Assembly (NCBI GenBank): GCA_011033025.1
Contig: WFMF01000015.1
Coordinates: 310,001 to 374,000 of the forward strand
From: Beroe forskalii
Lineage: Eukaryota > Ctenophora > Nuda > Beroida > Beroidae
Length of the DNA: 64,000 bases
Direction: 5' to 3'
The notes under the pieces were generated by a model, which saw nothing but the letters and a program-made list of their open reading frames with translations, made no database searches and had not been told where the DNA came from. The translations under genes were made by a program, and so were the position numbers. The first letter of the stretch is position 1, and each line of letters begins with the position of its first letter. This document shows positions 10,478 through 22,903 of this stretch, one piece after another.

Positions 10478-11216
10478 TTTAGAGGCGTAAGACGAACACG
10501 CAGACAATATAGAGCCCTGCGAGAGCAGGGCTCTATATAATATTTAAATGTCGACAGCGTAGCTGGAGACATTTAAATAATTTAGAGTGCGAGGCGAAGC
10601 GAAGCTGAGCCGAGTGCTCTAAATCATATTTCTGCGGTGAGTCTGAGCCTCTAAAGTACTATAGTAGTCGAACGGTGTACAAAAGACACACCCTGTACAC
10701 AACAAGCACACATTACCTTATATGGTAATAATAGAAAATGCTTGTTAACACAAAACAAAAAAGCGCATAACTCAGCCGTCTTTTGAGCAATTTTGATCAA
10801 ACTTTCAGGATATTACGGGCAAGATATGACCAATACATTCCTGGAGTATTAACATTTCTGACCCTCAGAAATTGAGATATGACAGATAAAACCGGTGTTT
10901 TGTTTTAAAGTTATCGCTTAAAAACTGGTTTCTCGGTCATAACTCCGCTTCTGGAGCTCAAAAATGATTCTAAACTTCACTGAGATGTTCAATGTTGCTT
11001 TTATCAAGCTCTAAATATCCTGAAATTTCCATCTAGTTTGCTCAAAAAACCTCGGAGATACGCGTATATTTGTAACGCAAAAGCAAAGGTCGCGTAGATG
11101 TGTATTTAAATTGGTGTGTCATAACAAACACATGATATAAAGCGCGAGTAGAACACGACTCTACGCATATAGTACTACCCTTTAAATCGGTCAAAACTTG
11201 TCGTGAGACTACTATA
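10478..11216. mobile_element. 0.74-kb interspersed element, copy 1
   Basis: Nearly the same sequence appears inverted at 15626-16363. It includes a perfect hairpin GAGCCCTGCGAGAGCAGGGC, an ATTTAAATGTCGACAGCGTA segment, and an internal pair TATAGTAGTC near 10658 and GACTACTATA at its right end. It splits the TGTAC minisatellite. No protein or RNA motif was recognised; it is probably a non-autonomous transposon. Confidence 0.7.
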
Positions 11217-11655
11217 ATGTAAACGTGTAGTGTGTATATGTGTAGTGTGTATAATGTACATGTATAGTGTGTATAATGTACATGTGTAGTTGTATAATGT
11301 ACATGTGTAGTTGTATAATGTACATGTGTAGTCTGTATAATGTACATGTGTAGTGTGTATAATGTACAATGTACATGTGCAGTGTGTATGATGCACATGT
11401 GTAGTGTGTATAGTGTACATGTGTAGTGTGTATAATGTACACGTGTAGTACATGTATAATGTAAACGTGTAGTGTGTATAATGTACAATGTACATGTGCA
11501 GTGTGTATAATGCACATGTGTAGTGTGTATAGTGTACATGTGTAAGTGTGTATGATGTACATGTGTGGTTTGTATAATGTACATGTTTAGTGTTTATAAT
11601 GTATATGTGTAGAGTGTACATGTGTGTGGTGTGTATAATGTACAATGAGCACGTG
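11217..11655. repeat. TGTACATGTGTAGTGTGTATAA minisatellite, right part
   Basis: About twenty imperfect copies of a 19-23-bp unit. Three overlapping minus-strand frames of 116-180 codons, rich in Tyr-Thr-His-Cys, are translations of this array and not genes. Confidence 0.9.
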
Positions 11656-12460
11656 TTTTGTTAGTTCGTGTAAGGTACTTGTGAAGTGTGTAAATTGTAA
11701 TGTAGAATTTAGCTGGTATGTACAATGTATTGGCATGTGCGATAGTAGGACTTGTATACATATTCTGATAATGAAGTGCACCATATATCTAAACTACCAA
11801 TTGTGATACTATAATTGACCTATTGTTACTCTTTAGGGTCTTCATTATGATGTCAATGGCCAAGTATGTGAGTTGTTATGGTAACAGTGCGTGTTAGGAC
11901 ACCTGTCCTGCCTCAACCCTTAACTCAAATTAGGTGGTTCAACGTCCTAAAGTCACATCTTTTACCTGTGATGATGGCGTCATTTCAAATGCCCGATATG
12001 AAAAATCTTGCGCGCGCATGTTAATAAACCTCACAGAAAGAAATAAAATAGGATTGACCTTCTACTAATAGATACCTTCGTATAGAATTTAAAGATGAAT
12101 GAATTTCTCCAGTTCAATCAGACTCAAGACTACGGACAAGCTGTGAATTAAAAGCATTAATATGAACACAAACTCACTAAAAAGGAACGAGCTATTAGAT
12201 TCATGGTAGAATCAGGAGTTGTTGGCAAGGTGCGTGCACATCTAATCAGTTAAGTAGGTAACGTAGTGCGTAGCTATTTAAAGCTATAAACAAGTAAAGT
12301 AATACAGCTTCACCATCTTTAACTTATTTTAACACCATCTCCGACCAAATACTATTATCGCATAAATCAGACAATAATATTACTGCTATACCAGGGAGCT
12401 CACTCGTTGGAATCAAACCTCAAAGAGCAGGTCGCTCCAAGGGAAATCAGCCAGTTTGCC
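11656..12460. other. Non-coding sequence
   Basis: Unique AT-rich sequence between minisatellites. No gene, RNA or repeat structure was identified. Confidence 0.35.
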
Positions 12461-12462
12461 AT

Positions 12463-12652
12463 CAACCTGCCACACCGACGCCAGGTTATACTGACACCAG
12501 GTTACATTGACGCCAGGTTATACTGACACCAGGTTACACTGACACCAGGTTACACTGAAACCAGGTTACACTGACACCAGAATACACTGACACCAGGTTA
12601 CACTGACACCAGGTTAGGTACATTGACACCAGGTTACATTGACACCATTTCT
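12463..12652. repeat. 16-bp minisatellite ACACTGACACCAGGTT
   Basis: About eleven copies of ACACTGACACCAGGTT, with ACATTGACGCC variants. It is followed closely by the unrelated 32-bp array. Confidence 0.85.
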
Positions 12653-12702
12653 GATAAACGCGCAAACATAGAGTATTCGGGTGCCAAGACGCGCCGCAAA
12701 AA

Positions 12703-12895
12703 CCAGCGGCGTGATACTGATAGCACTGCACACAACTGCGGCGTGATACTGATAGCACCGCACACAACTGCGGCGTGATACTGATAGCGCCGCACACAAC
12801 TGCGGCGTGATACTGATAGCGCCGCACACAACTGCGGTGTGATACTGATAGCACCACACACAACTGCAGCGTGATACTGATAGCGCCGCACACGA
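12703..12895. repeat. 32-bp minisatellite, six copies
   Basis: Six nearly identical 32-bp units of the form CTGCGGCGTGATACTGATAG plus CRCCGCACACAA. The minus-strand frames SVSRRSCVRRYQYH are artefacts: all three frames stay open because 32 is not a multiple of three. Confidence 0.92.
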
Positions 12896-14598
12896 CTGAC
12901 AAGCACCACAGGCATTACAACTGCCTACACAAACCATGACCAGAGAGAGTAAAGGCGCCGTAGCAAAGCTTAGCTGCTTTCATGGTAGCTGCAAATCAAC
13001 CAAAATTAACACATAATTTAGCGGCTATAAATAGAGAATTAGGGAGTGTGACGTACTCTGATACGATCTATCAGCAAACCCGACTACGCTCTCCCTCACA
13101 CGCAGGCTCCTTAATACACACATAAGATAGAAGGGAGTGATATGACGTCATTATCATAGCAAAACGTAGTAAGTTGATGATGATAAACCACCTATTCCCA
13201 GCGTGTGGGATCTAATCTTAATACTAGATATCAAAGAACAACTCCAATCGTAATTCACTGCACACACACACCGTATAAAACTACAATTATATTAAGTGCT
13301 GCAGACAATACAATTAATCATGACGTCACAACAAAACAATTTATTAAATTCAATAGAAATTATAATGCTCTACGATAGGACAGAGATATTCGACCAATCT
13401 CATACAATTTGCTATAATGTGAACTTTTAATATAGTAAGTTTATAATTTATTAAAGATATATCAGTGTAATGATCCAAGGAAGAATCAATGAACTCTCCA
13501 AAAATATAAATCGCATTGTATAACAACATACGCATAAATGTTAGCTAACAATTAGTTAGCCATGCAACGTACTTACGTACGTCTAGTGTTATACTATTTT
13601 CAAACGATCACATACGTATGATTTACGTGGCAAAACATTAATTAGGGCCAGTAGATTTATTCGATTAGAGTCTATCGTTTAAAATATACTCAATTTAAGA
13701 ATTGAGTTGCTGAGTAATAACAAAACAAGATTGATGCTCAAAATTCGAAGGAGATTGAACCAATATTTTCTGTAGTCTTATTAACGGATATGATCTGTAC
13801 TTTGTACTCAATAGTACAAATACGGAACAGTGTTAAAAACTAGTTTCTTTACGAACCAGTGTCTTTACGAACCAGTGTCTATAGAATCAGGTGTCTATAG
13901 GAACCAGGGTCTACATTACGAACCCATGCCTTTGTAAATGCAATACCATCAAGACAAAACTGTATGCCCATGCATAATATCAAGAATATCGCACGATAGA
14001 AGGACACACAAAACACGTTTGATGTAGTATCAAGCTCGACAGGTTAGTGACACGTGACAAGAAATAATGTGATGCTCAGAATAGTAATTATAAGATGGCT
14101 ACACAATATATAGTCACCATCATAGTATGATATTGTAGCAATTCCCAAGAACACCATTAAATTCCTTAGATCTTACTGCCATTATAATATGAATACTATG
14201 TATTCCAATATTCAGCCTTAGACAGCTAGAGTGACAGAATCACGGTATATTCCAAGTAGACGGCGATCCTCTTAATACTACAGAGACTGGTTCACTGGTC
14301 AGCGAGATAGTTGGGTCTTAGAAAATTCATTAAAGCAGGCAACGCAAAAAGTTGTCATATATCATTATTTAACTGCTTTAGACTCAAACTGTCAGGCTTG
14401 AAATTTTATGAGAGTCGTAGCATTTGAATTTTGGTGAGACTTCTGAACTTTCTTTGTTCCACTTCCACAGAAAATCCCACAGACGAGGAGGCAAAGTGCT
14501 CCAAACTTTCCTGGCATGCCCTCCTCGCTTAATTTGCTTGGTACGAGGGAAGCTCTCTGCTAGTTGTTTGTGCGCAGTTTTGCGAAACGCAGCAATTC
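12896..14598. other. Gene-free AT-rich stretch
   Basis: Contains a few short repeats (for example GAACCAGTGTCTWTAGGAACCAG at about 13850-13910) and TGACGTCAT words. No coding exon was recognised on either strand. Confidence 0.4.
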
Positions 14599-15105
14599 TG
14601 CAACAATATTGCCCGATTTCATAGGCTGAACTTCAGATAGAGTAATTTTGAAGGTGGCCATTCGATGGAGCGCAGCATAGGGAGTTCAGTGGTGAAGAGA
14701 TCATTTGAATACGCCTTTCATGTCAGAAGTTATGATCAATAACACCTCGCGGCAGAAAACGAGGTTTTCCAGTAGTGGCGTGTTCAACGATTCATTGTGA
14801 AGCTCAGGAACATGATATCGAAAATCTATGATCAACTAACAATGTAGAATTTTATCCTCTATCGATTCTCGAAGGTCCCAAGTCTCTATCTTCAAAAATG
14901 TGGATTTCTATAAAAAGAAACCATGAGATGGTGTAAAAAAAAGTACATTACTGTCTACGAATGAGGTACCGCTGCTCTGTAGGTACCGCTGCTCCATTGC
15001 GCGCGTGATTCGACAGCGCAAATCAAGTTCCCAGTTTATTTCTGTGTACTATTTTATAGCTCGTGCGTGAGCTTTTCCCGTTACCTATTTTGCATAGCTT
15101 TAGCC
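14599..15105. mobile_element. Left arm of a 5.2-kb foldback structure
   Basis: From TGCAACAATATTGCCCGATT inward, this arm is the near-perfect reverse complement of 19335-19835. Examples are GGTACCGCTGCTCTGTAGG and CGACAGCGCAAATCAAGTTC. Similarity weakens past 15040. It is either a long terminal inverted repeat or two oppositely oriented copies of one ~0.5-kb element. Confidence 0.7.
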
Positions 15106-15418
15106 TTCCTTTCAACTTTTACACGTGACTTTTTTGATTAAATCATGCTGTGTACTTGTGTACTAGTTCAATAATCCCTGTATAGTATAGACATTTAACT
15201 GATGTACTATTTTGGTACCTGCAAAATAACATTTTGACTAAACTATAGTGACTAACTATAGTAAATGAAGAAGGCTGAAGCTTGAGTATTCATTCAATAT
15301 TTTGATTACAATCTAGAAATACTTTAAATGTGTTTATGGGCGCTGTGTCATTGTGTGTATAGGATTCGCATCTTTTTGTGTGTTTTGTAATTGGGCACGT
15401 GTGAAGGGGTACATGATT

Positions 15419-15546
15419 AGTCGGAACCTAGTCGGACCTTAATCGGAACCTTGTCGGAACTTAGTCGGAACCTAATCGGACCTTACTCGGAACCTTGTCG
15501 GAACTTAGTCGGAACCTAATCGGACCTTGTCGGAACTAAGTCGGAA
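15419..15546. repeat. TCGGAACYTART tandem repeat
   Basis: About eleven 11-12-bp units, TCGGAACCTAGTCGGACCTTA. The inverse motif, AAGTTCCGATT, is clustered at 16560-16652 on the far side of the 0.74-kb element copy 2. The two clusters may be subterminal arrays of one older element. Confidence 0.8.
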
Positions 15547-15625
15547 CCCAAATTAGCTGTAATTAGGGCAACTAATCAGATGGCAGGTCTGATTGCATCT
15601 CAAAACGTAACCTAATATGTCACTG

Positions 15626-16363
15626 AAAGTACTATAGTAGTCTCACGACAAGTTTTGACCGATTTAAAGGGTAGTACTATATGCGTAGAGTCGTGTTCTA
15701 CTCGCGCTTTATATCATGTGTTTGTTATGACACACCAATTTAAATACACATCTACGCGACCTTTGCTTTTGCGTTACAAAAATGTGCATATCTCCGAGGT
15801 TTTTTGAGCAAACTTGATGAAACTTTCAGGATATTTAGAGCTTCATAAAAGCAACATCTCAGTGAAGTTTAGATTCATTTTTGAGCTCCAGAAGCGGAGT
15901 TATGACCGAAAAGCCAGTTGTTAAGCGGTAACTTTAAAACAAAACACCGGTTTATCTGTCATATCTCAATTTCTGAGGGTCAGAAATGTTAGCTACTCCA
16001 GGAATGTATTGGTCATATCTTGCCCGTAATATCCTGAAAGTTTGATCAAAATTGCTCAAAAAACGGCTGAGTTATGCGCTTTTTTGTTTTGTGTTAACAA
16101 GCATTTTCTATTATTACCATATAAGGTAATGCTTGTTAAAGGGTGTGTCTTTTGTACACCACCGTTCGACTACTATAGTACTTTAGAGGCTCAGACTCAC
16201 CGCAGAAATATGATTTATAAAACTCGGCTCAGCTTGCTTCGCCTCACCCCTAAATTATTTAAATGTCTCCAACGCTACGCTGTCGACATTGCCTGTATTA
16301 TATAGAGCTTCCTGCTCTCGCAGGGCTCTATATTGTCTGCGTGTTTGTCTTCCCCCCTCTAAA
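15626..16363. mobile_element. 0.74-kb interspersed element, copy 2 (inverted)
   Basis: Reverse complement of 10478-11216 with scattered differences. Here AAAGTACTATAGTAGTC and its inverse GACTACTATAGTACTTT are both complete, bracketing an inner ~550-bp segment. The outer right part carries the CTCTCGCAGGGCTCTATA hairpin. The two copies form a 0.74-kb inverted repeat separated by about 4.4 kb. Confidence 0.7.
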
Positions 16364-16559
16364 ATACATCTTTAAACAGTTGAGGGATCTAGAGGATGTT
16401 AAACTATTTTATGTGAATAAATGCTGATTTAGCGGATCAAAGCTTGTAAGTTTGGTTATACCCCTCCCAAGCTTGTTTTAGCGACCGTGTAAGTTTGGTT
16501 ATACGGTCTCCACTGAATTACAGTGCAAAATAGGTCAAAATGAAATTTGACTAGGTTAT

Positions 16560-16652
16560 TCTAATTCACTAAGTTCCGATTTAAGGTCCGACTAGGTTCA
16601 AATGTTGTCTAAGTTCCGATTAAGTTCCGATTAAGTTCCGACAAGGTTCCAC
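16560..16652. repeat. Inverted partner cluster AAGTTCCGATT
   Basis: Several AAGTTCCGATTAAGTTCCGA units, the reverse complement of the 15419-15546 repeat. Confidence 0.65.
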
Positions 16653-17299
16653 TTATCCCGGTCGGTCTTCGTTAATACTGCCCATGATTATGGGTATCGA
16701 GATTACCAAGGCTACGATAATACAGTTCTGACTATATTATCTAAGCCTTGGTATTCTTGATACCATAAGCGATGGCAGAACAACTCGTATTGCAAATCAT
16801 CTAAAGATGATTTGAACACAATAAGGTACCCAATACACAGATACGAATGCCAACCACGTAGGTACCGACACAAAGTCTAGCGTAAATACTAAATAGGTAC
16901 ACCGACACGAACCCAATACCCAATTACTAAATTATGATTAAAAGGTGTTATATTAATTAAAACCCGTCAATTGGATGTATGATCAATCGGAAGAAATAAA
17001 AAAAGTAAAAGTTTGGTAAGCCAGTACTATAATTGGGTAAGCATAGTTGACAACAGCGAAAAGTGTGGTTGACACCAGAATAAATGTTCAATGTTTACTT
17101 GAACTATAGTTGACACAAAGTATAGTAAGTTGTCACCAAGTATAGTTGACGCCAAGTATGATTGACACCAACTACCAAGTATCGTAATTTACAGCAAGTA
17201 TTGTTGACAATGTATTTATTTATTGACACCAAATTCAATGTGTCAATTTATCAATTAATTCTACATATTATGGCATTTTGGTACATTAACTTAATCTTA
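16653..17299. other. Non-coding sequence with GTTGACACCAAGTATAGT repeats
   Basis: Scattered 14-17-bp copies of TTGACACCAAGTATAG at 17040-17215. There is also an imperfect hairpin around AAGGCTACGATAATACAG near 16700. No gene was seen. Confidence 0.4.
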
Positions 17300-17760
17300 C
17301 AGGGTGCGCCAAAAGTCTTGACCCCTTTTACTTTTTTGATCATTCGAAAAATACAGCAGATATTTCGATTCTGTAAAAAGTTTCTCTAAATTTAAACCAA
17401 AGAATGGCGGATTCTGAGATTTTTAGTTTGCTATGACAACCATAGCAACCACACGGGTGTCCATAGCAACCGACTTAAAAATTGAAGATTTTTGGCATTT
17501 TTGACATTTAGATCTACTGTAGACCAAATTTCTGTTTTGATTACTCCGGATTTATATGTCAAAACGCCAAAAATCTTCAATGTTTAGGTCGGTTGCTATG
17601 GGACTCGTGTGGTTGCTATGGTTGTCATAGCAACCTAAAAATCTCAGAATCCGCCATTCTTTGGTTATATTTAAAGAAACTTTTTACAGAATCGAAATAT
17701 CTGCTGTATTTTTCGAATGATCAAAAAAGTAAAAGGGGTCAAGACTTTTGGCGCACCCTG
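17300..17760. mobile_element. 461-bp foldback MITE with TA target (Tc1/mariner-like)
   Basis: The ends are CAGGGTGCGCCAAAAGTCTT and its exact inverse, flanked on both sides by TA. Nearly the whole element folds back on itself: ATTTCGATTCTGTAAAAAGT and GACAACCATAGCAACCACAC recur inverted, around a centre near 17525. TA target duplication and full-length palindromy fit a non-autonomous Tc1/mariner derivative; the superfamily is inferred. Frames on the plus strand are accidental. Confidence 0.85.
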
Positions 17761-18049
17761 TACAGTGTACAATACGGGATATACCGGCATTCAAATCCAA
17801 TGCGGTTAGCGAGTATGGAAGCCTGGGAATAGGGGGAGACATTATGACCCAAGAATAACATCGACTGGTAACACGTATATGATCTTAACAGCGACACCCA
17901 TATCATACCCATTACCCAAGCTTCCCTTACACATGGGATTACCTCTTACCAGAGCTTCCCAAAACAGCGCTTCCCTAAATCTTGGTATTGCCTGATTTTC
18001 CGGGGCTCACCTCTATTATACAGTATACACGGTACTAGCCCAAACTAGA

Positions 18050-18460
18050 CTCACCTCATTGCCGGGCTTCACAGTTCACCATGCCCGGCTCCACCTATAT
18101 ATAATCCCTGTATTTGGCTCCCCCGTATTAACTCGTACTCCCCCATATTAACTTGGCTCCCCCAATTTCCCATATATAAACTCGGGCTCGCCCATACTAA
18201 TTTGGGTTCCCCATACTAATTTGGGGTCCTCCATACAACTAATTTGGGCTCCACATATTAACTTGGGCTCCCCAATCCCCCATTACGACTTGAGCTCAGC
18301 CGTATTAATTTTGGCTCACCCATACTAATTTGGGCTCCCCCATACTAATTTGGGCTCCCCATACAAACTTCGGATCCCCAATGCAATACTATAAATTGGG
18401 CTCTAATCCCCCATATTGGGCTCCCCAATCCCCATATTAATTCCCCAAATTGATTCCCCC
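18050..18460. repeat. Degenerate ~20-27-bp repeat, GGGCTCCCCCATACTAATTT
   Basis: About fifteen imperfect copies of GGGCTCCCCATACTAATTTG. The same words appear inverted (GGGGGAGCCTAAATTAGTACG) at 18690-18860, so the block is a degenerate palindrome around an ~200-bp centre. Confidence 0.65.
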
Positions 18461-18689
18461 ATACTAAATTGGTCAAATTGGAAGAACATCGATTTTCAAA
18501 AAGTGGTAACAGAAGTGGAAGCGCTATTTCTGTCTTACATCCCAACTGCAACCCTAACATTCGTGGCTAAACCTTATCCTAACCATAAACAGTTAGGTTT
18601 TGGTCGATGGTTAGGGTTATGGTTATGATTCGGAATAGTGTTTCCACTTATGCTTCCATGTTTTGAAAATCGGTGTTTTCCCAGTCTGC

Positions 18690-19175
18690 CCTAATTTGAG
18701 CCCAAGAATGTGGTGGAGCCCGAGTTTGTATAGAGGCCCGAGTTTGTATGGGCCCGAGTTTGTAATTGTATGGAGATCTCAAATAGTGTGGGGGATTGGG
18801 GGAGCCTAAATTAGTACGGGGGAGCCCACGTTAGTACTACGCGGAGCTTATGTTAGTGTGAGGAAGCCCAAGCTAAGGGGGAGCCTGGTATGGGTGATGC
18901 CATGTTTGAGGGTGAGCCCAGAACATCAGTGAAGCCCGAGGTTCGGTGGAGCGTGGTATGGTGAAGCCCAAGGTAAGGGTGAGGGTGAGCCCCTGTATCG
19001 GGGTTATCCCAAGGCATTGATTAAGCCCAAGGTTCGGTGGAGCCTGGTAAGGTGAAGCCCTGCAATGAGGTGAGTCTGGTCCGGGTTAGCCCCTGTATCG
19101 GGGTTATCCCGGCGCATTGGTGAAGCCCAACGTTAGGTGGAGCCGGGTATGGTGAAGCCCGGCAATGAGGTGAGT
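18690..19175. repeat. Degenerate repeat with ~117-bp higher-order unit
   Basis: GGTGAAGCCC, GGTGGAGCCTGGTA and CCCCTGTATCGGGGTTATCCC recur. The last part, 18960-19175, contains about two copies of a ~117-bp unit. Open frames here follow the repeat. Confidence 0.6.
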
Positions 19176-19189
19176 CTTTGGGAATATTA

Positions 19190-19285
19190 CGCATGTTAAC
19201 GTATGATGATGACGTCATTTTAAAACTTTGTGGGGAATGAAAATATGGGGATATTTATAAAAAATCCCCAAATTTCATACCTTAT
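19190..19285. mobile_element. ~100-bp MITE copy 3
   Basis: GTTAACGTATGATGATGACG then TCATTTTAAAACTTT and ATGGGGATATTTATAAAAAA then ATCCCCAAATTTCATACC: the same family as 27-136 and 9748-9870. It sits just outside the inner end of the foldback arm at 19335. Confidence 0.6.
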
Positions 19286-19334
19286 AAATTTTTCTCATTT
19301 AAACTGGCTAACAGGCCTCCTTAAACCGGAGAGG

Positions 19335-19835
19335 AATAGCGAGAAACCATGCAAAATCGGTAACGGGCCAAACACACGCACGATCAAGTATACAGAAATA
19401 CACTGGGAACTTGATTTGCGCTGTCGAATCACGCGCGCAATGGAGCAGCGGTACCTACAGAGCAGCGGTACCTCATTCGTAGACAGTAATGTACTTTTTA
19501 CACCATCTCATGGTTTCTTTTTATAGAAATCCACATTTTTGAAGATAGAGACTTGGGACCTTCGAGAATCGATAGAGGATAAAATTCTACATTGTTAGTT
19601 GATCATAGATTTTCGATATCATGTTCCTGAGCTTCACAATGAATCGTTGAACACGCCACTACTGGAAAACCTCGTTTTCTGCCGCGAGGTGTTATTGATC
19701 ATAACTTCTGACATGAAAGGCGTATTCAAATGATCTCTTCACCACTGAACTCCCTATGCTGTGCTCTATCGAATGGCCACCTTCAAAATTACTCTATCTG
19801 AAGTTTAGCCTATGAAATCGGGCAATATTGTTGCA
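19335..19835. mobile_element. Right arm of the 5.2-kb foldback structure
   Basis: Reverse complement of 14599-15105; see that entry. It ends at CGGGCAATATTGTTGCA. No target duplication could be identified with confidence. Confidence 0.7.
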
Positions 19836-20140
19836 AATTTCTGGAAAGTGCCCGGATTGCTCCTTTATAATATCAGTCGCGGAAATGTCCCTCCCTCCCT
19901 CCGTCCCTCCGTCCCCATGTCACATAAATCTTCAAAATAACGAATTTCTTAATTCATGGAGCTGTCAGTTGTCAAAAGTATAAATCTTGTAGGTTGATCT
20001 GGCCCATCCGTGCCGCATGCTCGAACTCCAAAATTAAATTGTGAAAATTTTTAAATTTGATGAGGCTGTTGAAGAATTCGTGTCTTAAAAAGTTAAAATC
20101 TTAGGTGTGAGTTGGGCGGTAGTAGTCAGGGATGAAATAG

Positions 20141-20920
20141 AATCCCGTGCATAAAGTGTGTTAATAAGGACTTAGGACCGGTTTCTGGTACTTTGGACTA
20201 TGCTGAATCAATCTAGCTATGCCGTCAATTTTTATTTCGATAACGTCACCTATTTTTGGCCACGCCCATTTTTGACATATCAGGAGCTTGAATGGACATC
20301 TGTTGAGACTAGTTTCGACGTAATATGGCATGTGGGGTATCGAAATAGTGGTTTTTCGGGACGAGAAACATTATGCAACCATAAGCTTTGCCCAATACTG
20401 AACCCCTAATGAGTTACAGTGACCACGCCCACTTTTTGGCCATGCGCGTGGGGGTAAAATATAGAAATTTCAATTTCGTTCATTACATAACATGTAGGGT
20501 ATCGAAATTGTAGTTTTTCGGGACGAGAAACACGATGCAACCATAAGCTTTGCCCAATACTGAACCCCTAATGAGTTACAGTGACCACGCCCACTTTTTG
20601 GCCATGTGCGCTGGGGTAAAATATAAAAATTTCAATTTCGTTCATTACATAACATGTAGGGTATCAAAATAATGGTTTTTCGGGACGAGAAACACGATGC
20701 AACCATCAGTTTTGCCCAATACTGAACCCCTAATGAGTTACAGTAACCACGCCCACTTTTTGGTCATGCACGTGGGTCGTGGGGGTAAAATATAGAAATT
20801 TCAATTTCATTCATTACATAACATGTAGTGGTTTTTCGGGACGAGAAACACGATGCAACCATCAGGTTTACCCTATGATGGACCTATGGTAAGTAACGAT
20901 GGCCAAGCCCACTTTTTGAC
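20141..20920. mobile_element. Left arm (780 bp) of a 6.1-kb foldback element
   Basis: Begins AATCCCGTGCATAAAGTGTG and is inverted at 25508-26284. The arm contains about four tandem units of roughly 130 bp carrying GGACGAGAAACACGATGCAA, CCCAATACTGAACCCCTAAT and CACGCCCACTTTTTGG. The tandem units inside the arms resemble Foldback-type elements. Frames here are shadows of the repeats. Confidence 0.75.
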
Positions 20921-22903
20921 ACCTTATTTCAAGGTCAAATTTACAGTTGCTAATCAGAATTTACAGTTTCTAATCAAAAATACTGGGCCAATTCATCTTG
21001 AGCCACTTGACCTGTCCATGCCGAGATTATTATTATCATTATTATTATCTGAGACGGTAGGCTAACCTCCTTAGTGCCCCAAACCCCACGGATTTAGAGG
21101 ACATATTATATGCACGACCATACCCTTCAAAAAACCTGGGTCGACATGCTTCCATTCAGGTATGCGTACAATTTAGAGGGTAGAGGTCATGGTAGTTCGA
21201 AGAAGTCAGCCGACCCTGTAGTGACTTGCTAAAAGTTAACACAGTGTGTCATGAAGCTGGAAGGTGCTGCTGCGCGTTGCAACACGTGCCGTTTGCCGCA
21301 CATGGGCTCTCCATTGGCTAGTGCCTACCCACAACCATGTCGAGATTCAGCTCAGCAGAAAAGTTTCCCTGCTCAGCAGCTTGTGAACAGGGGTGTTTTC
21401 GGCTGGCACTCTGTGGAGGCAATCTCAAGTGGCACAGCATTGCATTTTCAATAACCTCAGAGGCCGCCTCAGAGGCGAAAACTTGGACTGAAATACGTAT
21501 ATGCAAACCATTGTATAACAGTTCCGAAACGAATCTTAAATTCATCAATTTCATGGATTTATCATGGCCCAGAAAAGATTTTCGTGGAGCTGGAGAGTTT
21601 CATTGGAGGTTGGTTCCTTTATTATCAATATAACTTGGTTATCTTGCCAATAAGGGGATTTTCTTCCAGTAGCAGCATGTTAAATCCTCGCAGTTAATGA
21701 AAGATAGGTAAGTTAGCCAGGTTTCGTGGGGCAACAGCCCCACGAAACCATATATGTTTTGAGTATAAATTGAATCATGTCCTAGATTGACCTTAGCCTT
21801 GTTTCAGTCAAGATGGTATTCAAAATAATAGGAGACTGAGAGCATCAGCACCCAAAGTAAGAGGCGAATTGGTATTTTCTATGATAAGCATGGCCAGGGG
21901 TATTACAGCAGTAGCTCCCAGAAGTCAGATATTTTAGATGAACTGACAGATCAACTAGCAGTTCTGTCTTGTTTCATTAGAATTTCGTGATATTTTAGAA
22001 ATTCAATGAACCTGATTTAAAGACTGCGTTAAAAATAAGGGTTTCATGGGGGTCAGAAGTCAGAAGACGGATTGCGACTTTCCTATTTGCTGCAACTTTC
22101 TTAGTTGCTGGTTTCGCTCGGTCCTCTCAATGGTTTCTTGAGCCATGTAATTTGTCAGAAGTCCGTCTTGTGCCATACCTCAGCAAATCTTAATGTCATC
22201 CCCCTGAAGCTGTAGCCTGTACCTATATATAGGTTGTTTCAGAAACTCTTGCCAGGATCAGCACTTTAAGCATTGGTCACTTTGCTCAACCTGGCTGATT
22301 CCGACAGATCATCGGCTTCTCCAAATTAAATAACTGGAAGTCTAGTTCTGTCCACTGCATGTGGACTAGCCCAGACCCTTGGCTAGCAGCTTTTTTGTTT
22401 TGAGCTTTGCTCAAAAAGATGCTCGCCTAGAAACATTTACAGATCTAGGGGTTTTCCACTTGCGGTGGATAGACCTAGCCTTCTAGTCATTATTGTGAAC
22501 TTACAGTTAAAATTTGAACGAACAGAAGACTATATGAATGAAATTAATTATATCCCCTCCCGTCGGTATACGAGGGTCATCACTCATCAGATCCAAGTGG
22601 GAAAAAATACTGTTGTGTGGTTGGAGAAAAGTCAATCCACGGTAATTCTGGTAGTGGTATAATGTGGTTCCATGGTCTCAGTTTTATTTTATGTTTTTCA
22701 TAATATACCCATGTCACCTTAAGGTATAACTCATTATAGGGTTTGGATTCGATAATGAACTCAGAATGCCTCGTCCATAATCTAACTTACCCAATCTCGG
22801 CTTCGCCTCGACTATGTAACTTGTGGCACACGGTCACAACTTTGGCATGCAACCGCTTATTACTTATAGGTTTATATTGTTACTTGATTCTTTTATGGCC
22901 TAA
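20921..22903. other. Internal part of the 6.1-kb foldback, left of the nested element
   Basis: About 2 kb of mostly unique DNA. Frames up to 98 codons at 21251-21633 read both ways without recognisable domains. Part of 22795-22845 recalls the MITE at 1610-1707. If this is a transposon it has no visible transposase. Confidence 0.4.

Noticed and set aside
11042..11655. Minus-strand frames of up to 180 codons rich in Tyr, Thr, His and Cys
   Set aside because: They translate the TGTACATGTGTAGTGTGTA minisatellite; several frames stay open at once and none has a non-repeat domain.
12534..12937. Overlapping minus-strand frames of 93-122 codons with SVSRRSCVRRYQYH repeats
   Set aside because: Product of the 32-bp array, which cycles through all frames.
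18545..18625. TTAGGG-like words in CCATGGTTAGGGTTATGG context
   Set aside because: Only isolated, imperfect telomere-like words within a palindromic spacer; no tandem (TTAGGG)n array.
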